Source of the DNA: Carboxylicivirga fragile
GTDB lineage: Bacteria; Bacteroidota; Bacteroidia; Bacteroidales; Marinilabiliaceae
DNA length: 64,000 bases
Assembly (NCBI GenBank): GCA_025499625.1
Contig: JAFMVD010000010.1
Span: 1 to 64,000, forward strand
Reading direction: 5' to 3'
Each line of letters begins with the position of its first letter. Positions within the stretch are counted from its first letter, which is position 1. Under the pieces are notes generated by a model that was not told the origin of the DNA, ran no database searches, and saw only the letters and a program-made list of their open reading frames with translations. Both the position numbers and the translations under genes were made by a program. This document shows, piece after piece, positions 16,467 through 26,468 of the stretch.

Positions 16467-18779
16467 ATGAAATTTAATCTGGTAGTATTAGCCGTCGTAC
16501 TGTTCTTATTTACTGCTTGTCAGCCAAAAGCAAATGAAATATATGTAAAAAATGCAGATGAGTTGAATGCTGCAATAGAAAATGCTGTTGCAGGAGACAA
16601 TATTGTAATGGCTAATGGTGTATGGGAAAACGTTGAGATCGAGTTTTCGGGCGAAGGAGAAGATGGCTTACCGATTACACTGCGAGCAGAAACTGCCGGA
16701 GAGGTCTTCATTGAAGGACAATCTAATTTGGAGATAGGAGGTTCTTATTTGGTGGTTGAAGGTTTGTACTTTCGAAATGGTTATACACCAAGCAAGAATG
16801 TGATTCAGTTTAAAATTGGTAAGAGTCAGGTGGCAACCCACTGTAGAGTAACTGAATGTCTTATTGAAGACTACAATCAAATGAGTCGTGATCGTTCCGA
16901 TCATTGGGTTGAGTTTTTCGGACGGTTCAATCAAATGGATCATTGTTATTTAAGTGGGAAGTCAAACGAAGGGCCTACATTAAGAGTTGATATTAAGGGT
17001 AATGGGAATATTAATAATTATCACCAAATTGTAAACAACCATTTTGGTCCACGTCCACGTAAAGGCGGGCCTAAAGCTGAAACCATACAGCTTGGAAGTA
17101 GCTTTACTTCTATGTCACCAGGTTATACTACTATAGCAAATAACTATTTTGAAGAGTGTAATGGAGAGGTTGAAGTAATATCTAATAAGACCAATTTCAA
17201 CGAATTTCGAAATAATGTTTTTGATCGTTGTGAAGGTTCGGTTGTGATGCGCCACGGTAACTATTGTAAAATTGATGGCAATCTGTTTTTAGGAGATGGT
17301 AAATCTGAAAACATTGGTGGTATTCGGATTATTAATACCGGCCATTGGGTGACAAATAACTTCTTTTACAATTTGATTGGAAAGAGTTTCCGAAGTCCGC
17401 TTGCTGTTATGAATGGTATTCCTAAGTCACCATTGAATCGTTATAATCAAGTAACCGATGTGGTTGTGGCTTACAATACTTATATGAATTGTCGTTCGCC
17501 ATGGCAATTTGGTGTAGGAACAAATATTTCCCAGGCAGAGGTGTTGCCGAAATCAGAAATACGTTCTGCTCGACCAATACGCATGGAAGTAGCAAACAAT
17601 ATTATTTACAATGAGGTGGGCGATCCTCATTTAGTTGTTGAACACGATAAAGCCGATGGAGTAACTTTTGCCAATAACTACATCAGCAATGCGGGCGTAA
17701 AATTTAATGAGCGCAAAGGCTTAGAAGTGGCAGATTTTGAAATGAATCCGCTTGGATCATCTGTTTTTGTGCCTGCTTCTTTTGATGGTATGGAAATATA
17801 TCAAGGTTATGGTTTTGAAACCATTAATGGTGATTTATTAAATCACGAAAGATCAATTGTTGCAATGCCAGGTGCTGTGGTCACTAATGGTTCAACACCT
17901 GTTGATTTATTAACAAAGGGGAAATATGGTCCATCGTGGTTTTCTGATGCAGAAGAAGCCATTGATGCAAAAGTTTGGCAAGTAGAACCGGCATCAGCGG
18001 ATCTGGCAAAAACTATTACCGAAGCTAAGGCTGGAGATATTATTGAACTCGCAGCCGGAGAATATGAGTTTACTCAATCACTTATTATTAATAAGTCGAT
18101 TACCATCCGTTCGAAGGACAATAATAATAGGGCAACACTGGTATATTCTGGTATTGATCAAAGTCCTGCTTTTGCAATGAATCCGAAGGGACATTTAGTT
18201 ATCGAAGAGCTTAATTTGAAAGGAAAGAATAGGCAGTATGCTTTTGCCAGCTTAAAGGAGAATATGTCTAGTTTATATTCCCTGCATATTTCAGGCAGTA
18301 ATATTTCAAACTTTGATTATGTTTTGAAAGCCTACAAGCAAAGTTTTGCGGATGTAATTAGTTTTTCTTCTTGTAATATCACTGATTGTTCTAATGGAAT
18401 AGAACTGTCGGAAGAAACCAATGATAAAGGGGATTACAATGTGGAATTTCTTACGATTAACCAGTGTGAATTTACAAAGGTGGCTGCAAATGTCATTGAT
18501 TATTATCGTGGAGGATATGATGAGTCAACCATTGGAGGTAACTTGAGTGTTACCAATAGTACATTTGTAGAATGTGGTCATAGAGAATCTAATGGCATAT
18601 TATTGAATACGCGAGGAATTGTTAATGTAGATATCTCAAATAATACTTTCAAAAGTAATCGGGTAAAGTTGGTAGCCTTATTATGGGGAGCTAAAAACAA
18701 TACACATTCGAACAATACCTTATCTCACTCAGGAAAATTAATTGTTGAAGAAAATTTAAAACTCACATTGGTTTATTAA
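16467..18779 (+). CDS. Alginate lyase, polysaccharide lyase family 6 (two-domain)
   Basis: This is a predicted lipoprotein (Cys18 in LFTAC). Residues about 25-400 form the catalytic parallel beta-helix of the chondroitinase B/PL6 type. The PL6 Lys/Arg pair is visible as Lys241 (ISNKTNF) and Arg262 (VMRHGNYCKIDGN), 21 residues apart. Residues about 500-770 form a second beta-helix, as in the two-domain PL6 enzymes that form a composite active site. These enzymes cleave alginate, often with preference for MG or polyG blocks, and need calcium in several members. The next gene starts 5 bases after its stop, so they are co-transcribed. Confidence 0.92.
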   Translation: MKFNLVVLAVVLFLFTACQPKANEIYVKNADELNAAIENAVAGDNIVMANGVWENVEIEFSGEGEDGLPITLRAETAGEVFIEGQSNLEIGGSYLVVEGLYFRNGYTPSKNVIQFKIGKSQVATHCRVTECLIEDYNQMSRDRSDHWVEFFGRFNQMDHCYLSGKSNEGPTLRVDIKGNGNINNYHQIVNNHFGPRPRKGGPKAETIQLGSSFTSMSPGYTTIANNYFEECNGEVEVISNKTNFNEFRNNVFDRCEGSVVMRHGNYCKIDGNLFLGDGKSENIGGIRIINTGHWVTNNFFYNLIGKSFRSPLAVMNGIPKSPLNRYNQVTDVVVAYNTYMNCRSPWQFGVGTNISQAEVLPKSEIRSARPIRMEVANNIIYNEVGDPHLVVEHDKADGVTFANNYISNAGVKFNERKGLEVADFEMNPLGSSVFVPASFDGMEIYQGYGFETINGDLLNHERSIVAMPGAVVTNGSTPVDLLTKGKYGPSWFSDAEEAIDAKVWQVEPASADLAKTITEAKAGDIIELAAGEYEFTQSLIINKSITIRSKDNNNRATLVYSGIDQSPAFAMNPKGHLVIEELNLKGKNRQYAFASLKENMSSLYSLHISGSNISNFDYVLKAYKQSFADVISFSSCNITDCSNGIELSEETNDKGDYNVEFLTINQCEFTKVAANVIDYYRGGYDESTIGGNLSVTNSTFVECGHRESNGILLNTRGIVNVDISNNTFKSNRVKLVALLWGAKNNTHSNNTLSHSGKLIVEENLKLTLVY

Positions 18780-18784
18780 GAGCT

Positions 18785-20992
18785 ATGATGAACTGGCGAA
18801 GGTTATTAGGATTAAGTATTATTGTTTGTTTAGCGATTTCGGTATCGGCCAAAAACATACCTGCCGATAAGGTGCTGCCAACAACCGATTTGTTGAAGTA
18901 TTTGAAGCGTGATGTACAATCGAATTTAAACGGTGACGGAGATTTGGCCAGCGTTCTTCGTGAGCAGTTTTCAGAGCGATTCTTTTATAATTATCAAAAT
19001 GTTGATGAGCGTTTCGAACTGTATAATCAACTTTACTCTAATGAAAGGGAGCATCGCGATAGAGCGGCCGATCATATGGGTAAATATGCAGATTCAACTA
19101 TCTGGAAATTACCATTTAATTATTTAGATGGCTCACCAGTCAATTCGTATGCTCTGCGTCATTTGGCACGTCAACATAAAATGATGGATATTGCTTATCT
19201 GTATTTTTAAGAAGGCAAAGATCCTAGTTACATCCATTATTGGCATACCCAGTTAAGATCGTTAAATGCAGCCTTTTATGCGGATGAATTTGAAACCATT
19301 GAAGATGGCAATGGCGTATATGAGGCTTTTCGTTCGGGTTATCGGGTGTTGAATTGGTTAAGTATTCACAATTTGTTTTTAGGTGAGGATGCCTATACGG
19401 ATGAGATGCAGCTACAAACCATAGCTACTTTGCTACAACATGGTGCTCATCTATACGAAACCAATGCTAAATTTAAATCGGGTAATCACCAAACGCGAGG
19501 CATGTCTGCCTTAGCTATGTTGGCTATTTTGTTTCGCGATTTTGAAGGGACGGATCTTTGGTATCAACATGCCATGGAGATATTGCAGGCTCATATGCAA
19601 AAAGAGATAAATGCAGATGGTTTTCAGTTTGAGCGTTCTGTGCATTATCACATGAGCGATATCGCCAATTATTTCTACGTATACCAACTGGCAAATATTA
19701 GTTCCATTGAGGTGGATACATTGTGGGAAGCTCAGCTAAAGTCCTTATTTACGACTTTAGCAAAAGTAGCTTATCCCGACAAAAGTGCTCCGGTCTTGCA
19801 AGACGATACCGATGATCCTTGGGCGGAGAAAAATAATATTAGTGGAACCATGACTTTAGGTTATGTTCTGTTTGATGATCCTCAGATTGGTTATTTTGCC
19901 GAAGCCGAAGTGCGCGATAAAATGTATTGGTTTCTTAATCAGAAACAATTACAAGGATTAAATAGTATTGATACGAAAAAGCCAGAATATGGCTCTTTAT
20001 TCTTTCCATATACCCACTATTACATTATGCGTGAGGGTTGGAGTGCAGAAGATAAGATGATGATTACTAGTGCTGGTTTGGATAAGGACAAGCCCGATCA
20101 TCAGCATGGTGATATGCTCGGTATTCAAGCCATAGCATATGGTAAAACCATTCTGCCTAATTATCAGGTGCGTTATTCACTAAAGGACTACGATTTGTTT
20201 AAAAACTCTTTAGTGAAAAATGTGGCACTTGTTGATAACGAGCTACAGGGTAAGCAATGGACATCAAATAAGGGGGGAAGTGGATTTGGTAAGTTCAAAA
20301 GCTTGCCTCAGCCAAATGTAATTACCTGGGAAAGTAATGATGATTTTGATTTATTTGTGGGAACTCATGATGGTTTTGAGAATGTAGGAGTGAAGTATAG
20401 TAGACAGGTAGTCTATGTAAAAGATGAGTTTTGGATTGTAAAAGATAATTTTAATTCTGAATCAAGTCATACTTATAAACAGGTTTGGCAGGGGCATTAT
20501 ACTTCCGAAAACGGAGCTGATTTATTACGGAGTTCCTTTGATGATGCCACAGGATGTGATATTTTTCAGTTGATCGATGCTGACGAGGTAACTTCATCGG
20601 GAGCAAGAGGTAAGCAATGGAATATTGTTTCTAAAGCCGATCAGAAAAACTATTCGTTTCTCACCATTATCTATCCTTACAAAGGGTATGGAAATAGAAT
20701 TGATGAGAGTAAAAATTATAAGATAAAAGGATGGGAAGTAAATACCATGCCTTTTAAAGCAGATGGTGAACAAGTACGAAGTCTATCCAATGAAGATGCT
20801 CATTATGTTTTTAATGTGAGACAGCTGACCATTGAAGGTGCAGAAATTAAGTTTTCGGATCAAGTCGATATTTGCTTAATTCGGCAGGAGCTTGGATGGG
20901 AATTGCATTTGTTAAGCGATACAGTTATTGAAATAGAAAGAGCATCGAAAAGCATCAGTTTAAAGCCAGGAGAAAAATACAAGATTAAGTAG
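18785..20992 (+). pseudogene. Heparinase II/III-type (PL17/PL39-like) lyase with in-frame TAA
   Basis: The gene opens with a signal peptide (SVSA/KNIP) and reads for 141 codons to YLYF, then hits TAA at 19208-19210. The same frame continues without break as EGKDPSYIHYWHTQL and runs to 20992. Read through, it would be about 735 residues, matching alginate lyases with an alpha/alpha-toroid plus heparinase II/III-like beta domain. Expected features flank the stop: the toroid (NHQTRGMSALAML, FQFERSVHYHMSDIANYF) and the beta domain (HQHGDMLGIQ). Only one base change is needed to explain the loss, for example CAA, GAA or AAA to TAA. It could be a true mutation or a sequencing error. PL17 versus PL39 is not resolved by eye. 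Confidence 0.85.
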
Positions 20993-21052
20993 AAGATATA
21001 GTTCGATATGAAGAACACTTGATTTACCTGACATGTATTGGTAGTTATTCGC

Positions 21053-21087
21053 TAAAGCTGCAGCCTATGGGTTGTGGCTTTTTCTGT
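21053..21087 (+). terminator. Intrinsic terminator at the end of the alginate operon
   Basis: AAAGCTGCAGCC (21054-21065) pairs with GGGTTGTGGCTTT (21070-21081) to give a stem of about 12 pairs including wobbles, with a TATG loop, followed by TTTCTG and TTTT. It lies 60 bases after the lyase pseudogene and 66 bases before the kinase start chosen here, separating the two units. Confidence 0.55.
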
Positions 21088-21150
21088 TTTACAGGCATGT
21101 TGTGGCTTGAATCTTTTCTTAAAATTAGTATATTTAGGCAAAGCAAGCCT

Positions 21151-24100
21151 ATGGGTATAAGAATATTGATGCTCTTCATGTTATTATGGGCGCAAGTAGG
21201 ATCTATATTTTGCCAAGCGCAAACTAGCATATACTTTAATCATTTAACCATTAATGAAGGTTTACCTTCAAATGCAGCAACTTGTATCACGCAAGATGAT
21301 AATGGTTTTATTTGGATTGGAACGGAAAATGGCCTGTGTCGCTTTGATGGATACGAGAGTCTTGTTTTTACTCATAACCATAAGTTAGAGTATAGTTTGC
21401 AATCCAATAATATAAGTGATATATATTCGATTAATAGCGACAGCTTGTTGATAGCTACTCGCGATGGTATCCATGTATTTAATTATGGAACGCAAACTTT
21501 TCATCCACTCGAGATTTCTGATTCGCTGACAAATTCAATAGTTAACGAGAAAGAAATAAGAGAAATATTTGTTGATAGTTCCGGTAATATTTGGATAACG
21601 CATCCTCACCTAGGAATTAGTTTAATCGACCTGAAAAATGGGCAGGGACGCTTCTTACCTGTAGCTGATTTTTTGAATGGTGTTAAGCGGTATTACTATA
21701 AGTTAGCGGAAGATGCACAAGGTACAGTCTGGGTTTACACTCAGGATGGCGACAAGGTTAGTTCCTTGATATATAAAAATAAAGGAGATATACATTCGAT
21801 AAGTAGAAGCCCTTTGGAGCTTTTTGTCAACAAGAAGATTCCTTCGGTTAGAGCGGTGGCATCTGATGATAATGGTAATACTTGGTTTGTTTCGAACGAG
21901 TTCGTTTATCGTTTAAATTACGAAAATCAAGATAACATTCAGTTTGATGAAATTGCACTCGATTTAGACACGCATGAGGCTTTGGATTATATTCGTCCAA
22001 GGAGTCTGAAGGTATACAATAAGCACGTTTTGGTTGGATATCATGATGGTGGTGTTATGTTGCATGATTTGGAGAGTAAGAGTGGTATTCATTATCACAA
22101 GTTTTCGAAACAAAATTTGATTCCTTCTAATGGTATTACCAGTTTTAAGATTGATAGTAAGAATCGGTGTTGGGTGGTTGGTTACAATTTTATTGCCCTG
22201 CTTGATTCAGTATGTCAACAAATGCAGGTTTTTAAACATGACCCCATCAATACATATTCATTAAAACCTGATTTTAGACACGATGAAAAGATATTTGAGG
22301 ATGAATCAGGTACTCTTTGGATACCAAGTTTGGCAGAAGGTGTAAATTTCTTTAAGCCAGAAAAACAGAAGTTTAATACTTTACAACATCATCCTTATGA
22401 TTCTAATAGTCTATCAAGTAATAAGGTAAGGTCGATATACGAAGATAGAAAAGGGTACTTGTGGGTAGGAACAACCGATGAAGGGCTTAATTTAATTGAT
22501 AGAAAATCCAATGCCGTTATCCGCATGGATAAGGATCAAGGTTTTGTGTCGGATCGTAAAGTATATCAAATCCGTGATTATGAAGGCGAACTACTGATTG
22601 GTGATATTGGCTTGAATAAATATAAAGTGGATCATCAATCTTTACGGCTTTCACATCAGTATGCCTTGCAAAATAAAGAGCTTACTGGTCGTGGTCTGCC
22701 AGGATGGTTAATAAGTGCTTATTTTGAAGATAGTGAGGGTTACTTGTGGTTGGGTTTTCAGGGGGTAAGTGCAATTCACAAAGATTCGTTGCACAATGGC
22801 ATTATTCATAGGCTTAATACTGTCGATATTTTAGCAAATAAAGTGTTGAATAGTAGAATCTGGGATATTCAAGCGGATAAAAATGGTGATCTGTGGTTTG
22901 GCTCAATAAATGGTATTGTAAAGTATAATCGAACTAGCAAGAAACTTAAAACCTATGTGATTAATGAGCAGAATAATTTTGGTTTGAATAGCGATTTTGT
23001 TAATTGTATTCATTTAGCTCAGGATGGTTCACTTTGGTTTGCTACCAAAGGTGGCGGTATTAGTAGATTTATTGACGAGGAAGATCGCTTTGTGAGTTAT
23101 TCTTCGGATCAGGGCTTGGCAGGTGATATTACATGGGGAATTCTTGAGGATGATGCTGGTTGTTTATGGATTAGCACAAATAATGGTTTGTCGTGTTTTG
23201 AAAAGGACAAAAAGCGGTTTACAAACTACAACGAAGCGGATGGCTTGGTTTCGAGGGAATTTGCTGTTAATGCCTATTATAAGTCTCAGAGCGGAGAAAT
23301 GTTTTTTGGAACCAATAATGGTTTGAGTTTCTTTTACCCTCAGAATATTGTTCATAGTGAATATAAACCCAAACTGAAGATTACTAATTTTTTAGCCAAT
23401 GGACAATCCCTATTAGCTGAACTAAATGAAGTTGATGAGACAAATAAGCCTATTTGGGAGCGTCAAAAAATTAACCTAAATCATCGCGAGAAAGATATCG
23501 AAATTTTCTTCTCAGCTTTTGATTATGCTGCTCCGCAAAGTATACAATACCGTTATAAGTTGTTGCCACAAGATACGGCGTGGGTATATGCCACATCCTC
23601 TCAATCAAGTATAGCCTATTCTAATTTGAATTATGGCGAATATATATTTCAATTGCAAAGTACAAATGCTGATGGAGTTTGGTTTGATGATGTTATAGTT
23701 GAGTTAGAGATCATTCTGCCGCCGCCATATTATTTAACAATCTGGTTTTGGCTTGTGCTTGTGGTTGTTTTATTATTAGTGTTTACAGTATTTCATCAGG
23801 TTCGTTTATATTCGATGAAGCGACGAAATCAATTATTAGTACAGGCAGTTAATGCACGAACCAAAGAACTCGTTTCAGTTAACTCTCTTCTTGAAGATAA
23901 GCAGGAAGAGATATTGGTGCAAAATGATGAATTGTTGAAACACAGAGAGCAATTGGAGAAACTGGTTGAAGAGCGAACAAGTGAATTAATTGTAGCAAAA
24001 GATAAAGCAGAAGAATCAGACCGACTTAAAACTGCTTTTTTAGCTAATATGTCGCATGAAATTCGAACACCTCTTAATGCCATTGTTGGCTTTTCGAGTT

Positions 24101-24699
24101 TGTTAACTCAAACTGATTTTTCGGAGAAGGAGCAAAAGAGCTATCTGGATTTAATTAATCAAAACAGTTACTCCTTGACTGTGTTAATTGATGATATTCT
24201 GGAATTAGCAAAGATTGAAGCCGATCAACTAAGGATACGTAAAAGAGAAGTGCAACTGCGTCCTTTATTTCGAGAGGTGAAAGCCTACTGTGATTTGAAG
24301 GAGAGTGATAAGGTAAAAGTGCTTGTTGATATTTCCGACGAATTATTAAATAAGAATATATTGTTGGATGAGGTACGAATTAAAGAGGTGATTTTTAATA
24401 TACTTGAAAACGCATTTAAATTTACTGCCGCTGGTGTTATTAGTTTAAAGTGTTGTTTTGATAAGCCTAATCTTTATTTTGAAATTAAGGATAGTGGTAT
24501 TGGTGTTGAGGATAGTGAGTTGGAGCGTATTTTTGAAGCTTTTCATAAGGCAGTAGAAGGAAAGGATGCTATCTATGGCGGAACTGGGCTCGGTTTGGCA
24601 ATCTGTAAAAAATTGATGTATTTAATGGGAGGTGATATTTCTATTGAATCAACCAAAGGGCAAGGAACCACATTCTCATTTTGGTTGCCGGTGATTTAG
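21151..24699 (+). CDS. Two-component regulator-propeller sensor histidine kinase
   Basis: I chose Met at 21151 because it begins a signal peptide (MGIRILMLFMLLWAQ); the open frame reaches further upstream but crosses a terminator hairpin. Residues about 25-790 hold Reg_prop repeats forming two periplasmic beta-propellers (WIGTENGLCRF, LWVGTTDEGLN, LWFATKGGGISRF). A Y_Y_Y domain, one transmembrane helix (about 862-885) and a coiled coil follow. The HisKA domain has His969 (MSHEIRTPLNAI). The ATPase domain has NILENAFKFT, DSGIGV and GGTGLGLAICKK. It resembles the hybrid HTCS regulators of PULs but ends at the ATPase domain: no receiver or AraC domain. It probably senses alginate oligomers and signals to a response regulator not seen in this window. 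Confidence 0.9.
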   Translation: MGIRILMLFMLLWAQVGSIFCQAQTSIYFNHLTINEGLPSNAATCITQDDNGFIWIGTENGLCRFDGYESLVFTHNHKLEYSLQSNNISDIYSINSDSLLIATRDGIHVFNYGTQTFHPLEISDSLTNSIVNEKEIREIFVDSSGNIWITHPHLGISLIDLKNGQGRFLPVADFLNGVKRYYYKLAEDAQGTVWVYTQDGDKVSSLIYKNKGDIHSISRSPLELFVNKKIPSVRAVASDDNGNTWFVSNEFVYRLNYENQDNIQFDEIALDLDTHEALDYIRPRSLKVYNKHVLVGYHDGGVMLHDLESKSGIHYHKFSKQNLIPSNGITSFKIDSKNRCWVVGYNFIALLDSVCQQMQVFKHDPINTYSLKPDFRHDEKIFEDESGTLWIPSLAEGVNFFKPEKQKFNTLQHHPYDSNSLSSNKVRSIYEDRKGYLWVGTTDEGLNLIDRKSNAVIRMDKDQGFVSDRKVYQIRDYEGELLIGDIGLNKYKVDHQSLRLSHQYALQNKELTGRGLPGWLISAYFEDSEGYLWLGFQGVSAIHKDSLHNGIIHRLNTVDILANKVLNSRIWDIQADKNGDLWFGSINGIVKYNRTSKKLKTYVINEQNNFGLNSDFVNCIHLAQDGSLWFATKGGGISRFIDEEDRFVSYSSDQGLAGDITWGILEDDAGCLWISTNNGLSCFEKDKKRFTNYNEADGLVSREFAVNAYYKSQSGEMFFGTNNGLSFFYPQNIVHSEYKPKLKITNFLANGQSLLAELNEVDETNKPIWERQKINLNHREKDIEIFFSAFDYAAPQSIQYRYKLLPQDTAWVYATSSQSSIAYSNLNYGEYIFQLQSTNADGVWFDDVIVELEIILPPPYYLTIWFWLVLVVVLLLVFTVFHQVRLYSMKRRNQLLVQAVNARTKELVSVNSLLEDKQEEILVQNDELLKHREQLEKLVEERTSELIVAKDKAEESDRLKTAFLANMSHEIRTPLNAIVGFSSLLTQTDFSEKEQKSYLDLINQNSYSLTVLIDDILELAKIEADQLRIRKREVQLRPLFREVKAYCDLKESDKVKVLVDISDELLNKNILLDEVRIKEVIFNILENAFKFTAAGVISLKCCFDKPNLYFEIKDSGIGVEDSELERIFEAFHKAVEGKDAIYGGTGLGLAICKKLMYLMGGDISIESTKGQGTTFSFWLPVI

Positions 24700-24719
24700 T
24701 TTTTATTACATAAAACAAA

Positions 24720-24749
24720 AAAGCCGAAAAACTTTCGTTTTTCGGCTTT
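24720..24749. terminator. Bidirectional intrinsic terminator between kinase and tRNA
   Basis: AAAGCCGAAAAAC (24720-24732) and GTTTTTCGGCTTT (24737-24749) are perfect 13-base arms around a TTTC loop. The A-rich flank on one side and T-rich arm on the other let it serve both the kinase gene (+) and the tRNA (-), whose 3' end is 5 bases away. Confidence 0.8.
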
Positions 24750-24754
24750 CTGTG

Positions 24755-24827
<73 letters not shown>

Positions 24828-25039
24828 ATATATCTTAAAACACGTGTGTCTTTCTTCGTTATTGCGGGTGCAAATATAGATGTCTTTATTGTAATGTGCA
24901 AATATTTTTTTGCTATCGATGCTAAAAGAGTGAGGGAGGAGTTGCTAATGTGTATTGTGTCAATAATATGAGTGGATGAAAAATATTTATTTTTTTAAAT
25001 TTCATCGTAAAAAAAGCTTGATAGGGCTTATAAAAGATG

Positions 25040-25071
25040 AAAACCAGCCTGCTCGTTAGCAAACTGGTTTT
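25040..25071 (+). terminator. Terminator-like hairpin upstream of an orphan leader
   Basis: AAAACCAG (25040-25047) pairs with CTGGTTTT (25064-25071); inside, TGCT and AGCA (25050-25053, 25058-25061) extend the stem across a two-base mismatch. TTCATT follows. No gene lies immediately upstream on the + strand, so it may end a short RNA or act in a leader. Confidence 0.45.
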
Positions 25072-25092
25072 TCATTAACCTAACCCAAATCT

Positions 25093-25125
25093 ATGAAAAA
25101 AAATCTGACAGGTAAAAAGCAATAA
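25093..25125 (+). other. 10-codon open frame MKKNLTGKKQ with gene-like leader
   Basis: ATG at 25093 follows TTAACCTAACCCAAATCT and encodes only MKKNLTGKKQ before TAA. An almost identical leader (TTAACCCAAATCTA) directly precedes the ruvA start at 26469. Lys-Asn-rich MKKN starts behind such leaders are common for SusC-like genes in Bacteroidota. This may be the remnant of a lost gene start, or a leader peptide; I cannot tell which. Confidence 0.3.
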
Positions 25126-25310
25126 TGCTGCCAAGAATGATTGAAGTACCATTAAAAGATGTGAAGAAAACACAACAAGCTATAACTTGCTAGTTGTTTT
25201 GATTTGGCGTGCCAAAACCAAGTATATGAGAAATAAGGGCTGAAAATGGTAATATCTTCTGTAGTCTCTTCTATTATTGTTACTTTTGGGTTTTGATAAA
25301 AAAACGAGGC

Positions 25311-26354
25311 ATGAGTCAAGATAAAAAGACGGAAATTGGACAATTAGGTGAATTTGGATTAATTCATCATTTAACTGATAATATAAAGCTTAAGCACGAT
25401 TCAAGTGTGAAAGGAGTAGGTGATGATGCCGCAGTAATAGATTTTACAAATAAGAAAACGGTAGTTACCACAGATTTGCTTTTAGAAGGTATTCATTTTG
25501 ATTTGACATATACCCCATTAAAGCATCTGGGATATAAAGCTGTTGTTGTAAATGTGAGTGATGTGTATGCAATGAATGCGACCCCAACGCAAATTACTGT
25601 TTCCTTAGGCTTGAGTTCTAAAATGTCTGTTGAAGCATTGGATGAGTTGTACGAAGGTATTTATGCAGCTTGTGATTTTTACAATGTTGATTTAGTTGGA
25701 GGCGATACTACATCGTCTTTAACAGGTTTAACCATTAGTGTAACGGCTTTGGGTGAGGCAGATGCTGAAAAGTTGGCTTATCGTAAGGGGGCTAAGCCAA
25801 ATGATTTAATTTGTGTATCGGGTGATTTGGGTGCAGCTTACATGGGTTTGCAATTACTAGAGCGTGAGAAAAAAGTATATAGCTCCAATCCGGGAGTTCA
25901 ACCAGATTTATCGGGTTACGATTATTTATTAAGTCGTCAATTAAAACCTGAGGCGCAAAAGCATGTGGTTGAGTTGTTGTCAAAACTTGAGGTTGTTCCA
26001 ACATCCATGATTGACATTTCTGATGGCTTGTCGAGTGAGATAAAACATATTTGCAGTCAATCAAACGTTGGCTGTCGTATTTATGAGGATAAATTACCAA
26101 TTGATCCAACCACCTCTATGTTGGCAGAAGAGATGGGCATGAACCCTATCGTTGCTGCCTTAAATGGCGGTGAAGATTACGAACTACTATTCACAATTAG
26201 TCAAAGCGATTATGAGAAGTTTGCAAATCTTGAGGATGTGAAATTGTATGTAGTTGGCCATATCACTGAAGAAAGTAAAGGATCATACCTTGTAACCAAT
26301 GCCGATCAGGAAGTGGAGCTGCAAGCCCAAGGGTGGAATCCTATTAAAGAATAA
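25311..26354 (+). CDS. thiL: Thiamine-monophosphate kinase
   Basis: ThiL phosphorylates thiamine monophosphate to the active cofactor thiamine diphosphate in the cytoplasm. Recognisable blocks are GVGDDAAVID near residue 36, TTDLLLEGIHFDL, GGDTTSS near 132 and MIDISDGLSSEIKHI near 233. They fit the AIR-synthase/ThiL fold with its metal- and ATP-binding aspartates. I chose ATG at 25311 (MSQDKK) over a TTG 18 bases upstream, because it gives the usual N-terminus. It is 347 aa, standard for the family. No other thiamine genes or TPP riboswitch are next to it. Confidence 0.92.
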   Translation: MSQDKKTEIGQLGEFGLIHHLTDNIKLKHDSSVKGVGDDAAVIDFTNKKTVVTTDLLLEGIHFDLTYTPLKHLGYKAVVVNVSDVYAMNATPTQITVSLGLSSKMSVEALDELYEGIYAACDFYNVDLVGGDTTSSLTGLTISVTALGEADAEKLAYRKGAKPNDLICVSGDLGAAYMGLQLLEREKKVYSSNPGVQPDLSGYDYLLSRQLKPEAQKHVVELLSKLEVVPTSMIDISDGLSSEIKHICSQSNVGCRIYEDKLPIDPTTSMLAEEMGMNPIVAALNGGEDYELLFTISQSDYEKFANLEDVKLYVVGHITEESKGSYLVTNADQEVELQAQGWNPIKE

Positions 26355-26394
26355 ATAAACACGAAATCTCAGAATAACGGTTCTTTGATTGAAA

Positions 26395-26450
26395 AATATA
26401 AAGAAAGGTGACCAAGTGCTTTTACGGCACTTAATTCCTTTATATATTTA
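26395..26450 (+). terminator. Hairpin between thiL and ruvA
   Basis: An AATATAAAG arm at about 26395-26403 pairs with CTTTATATATT at about 26439-26449, and AAGTGC/GCACTT (26414-26419, 26427-26432) forms an inner stem. The structure may end thiL transcripts or shape the ruvA leader. Its stem is AU-rich with interior mismatches, so the call is tentative. Confidence 0.4.
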
Positions 26451-26468
26451 TGCCTTAACCCAAATCTA

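Larger units (their letters stand above)
24828..25310. other. Gene-free region between tRNA-fMet and thiL
   Basis: No protein gene of normal size is visible in these 483 AT-rich bases. The region contains the presumed tRNA promoter (reading left from about 24900), a hairpin at 25040-25071 and a 10-codon frame at 25093-25125, listed separately. The remainder (25126-25310) leads into thiL without a recognisable motif. Confidence 0.6.

Noticed and set aside
21019..21150. Longer N-terminus for the propeller kinase
   Set aside because: It would place the start upstream of an intrinsic terminator and bury the signal peptide 45 residues inside the protein.
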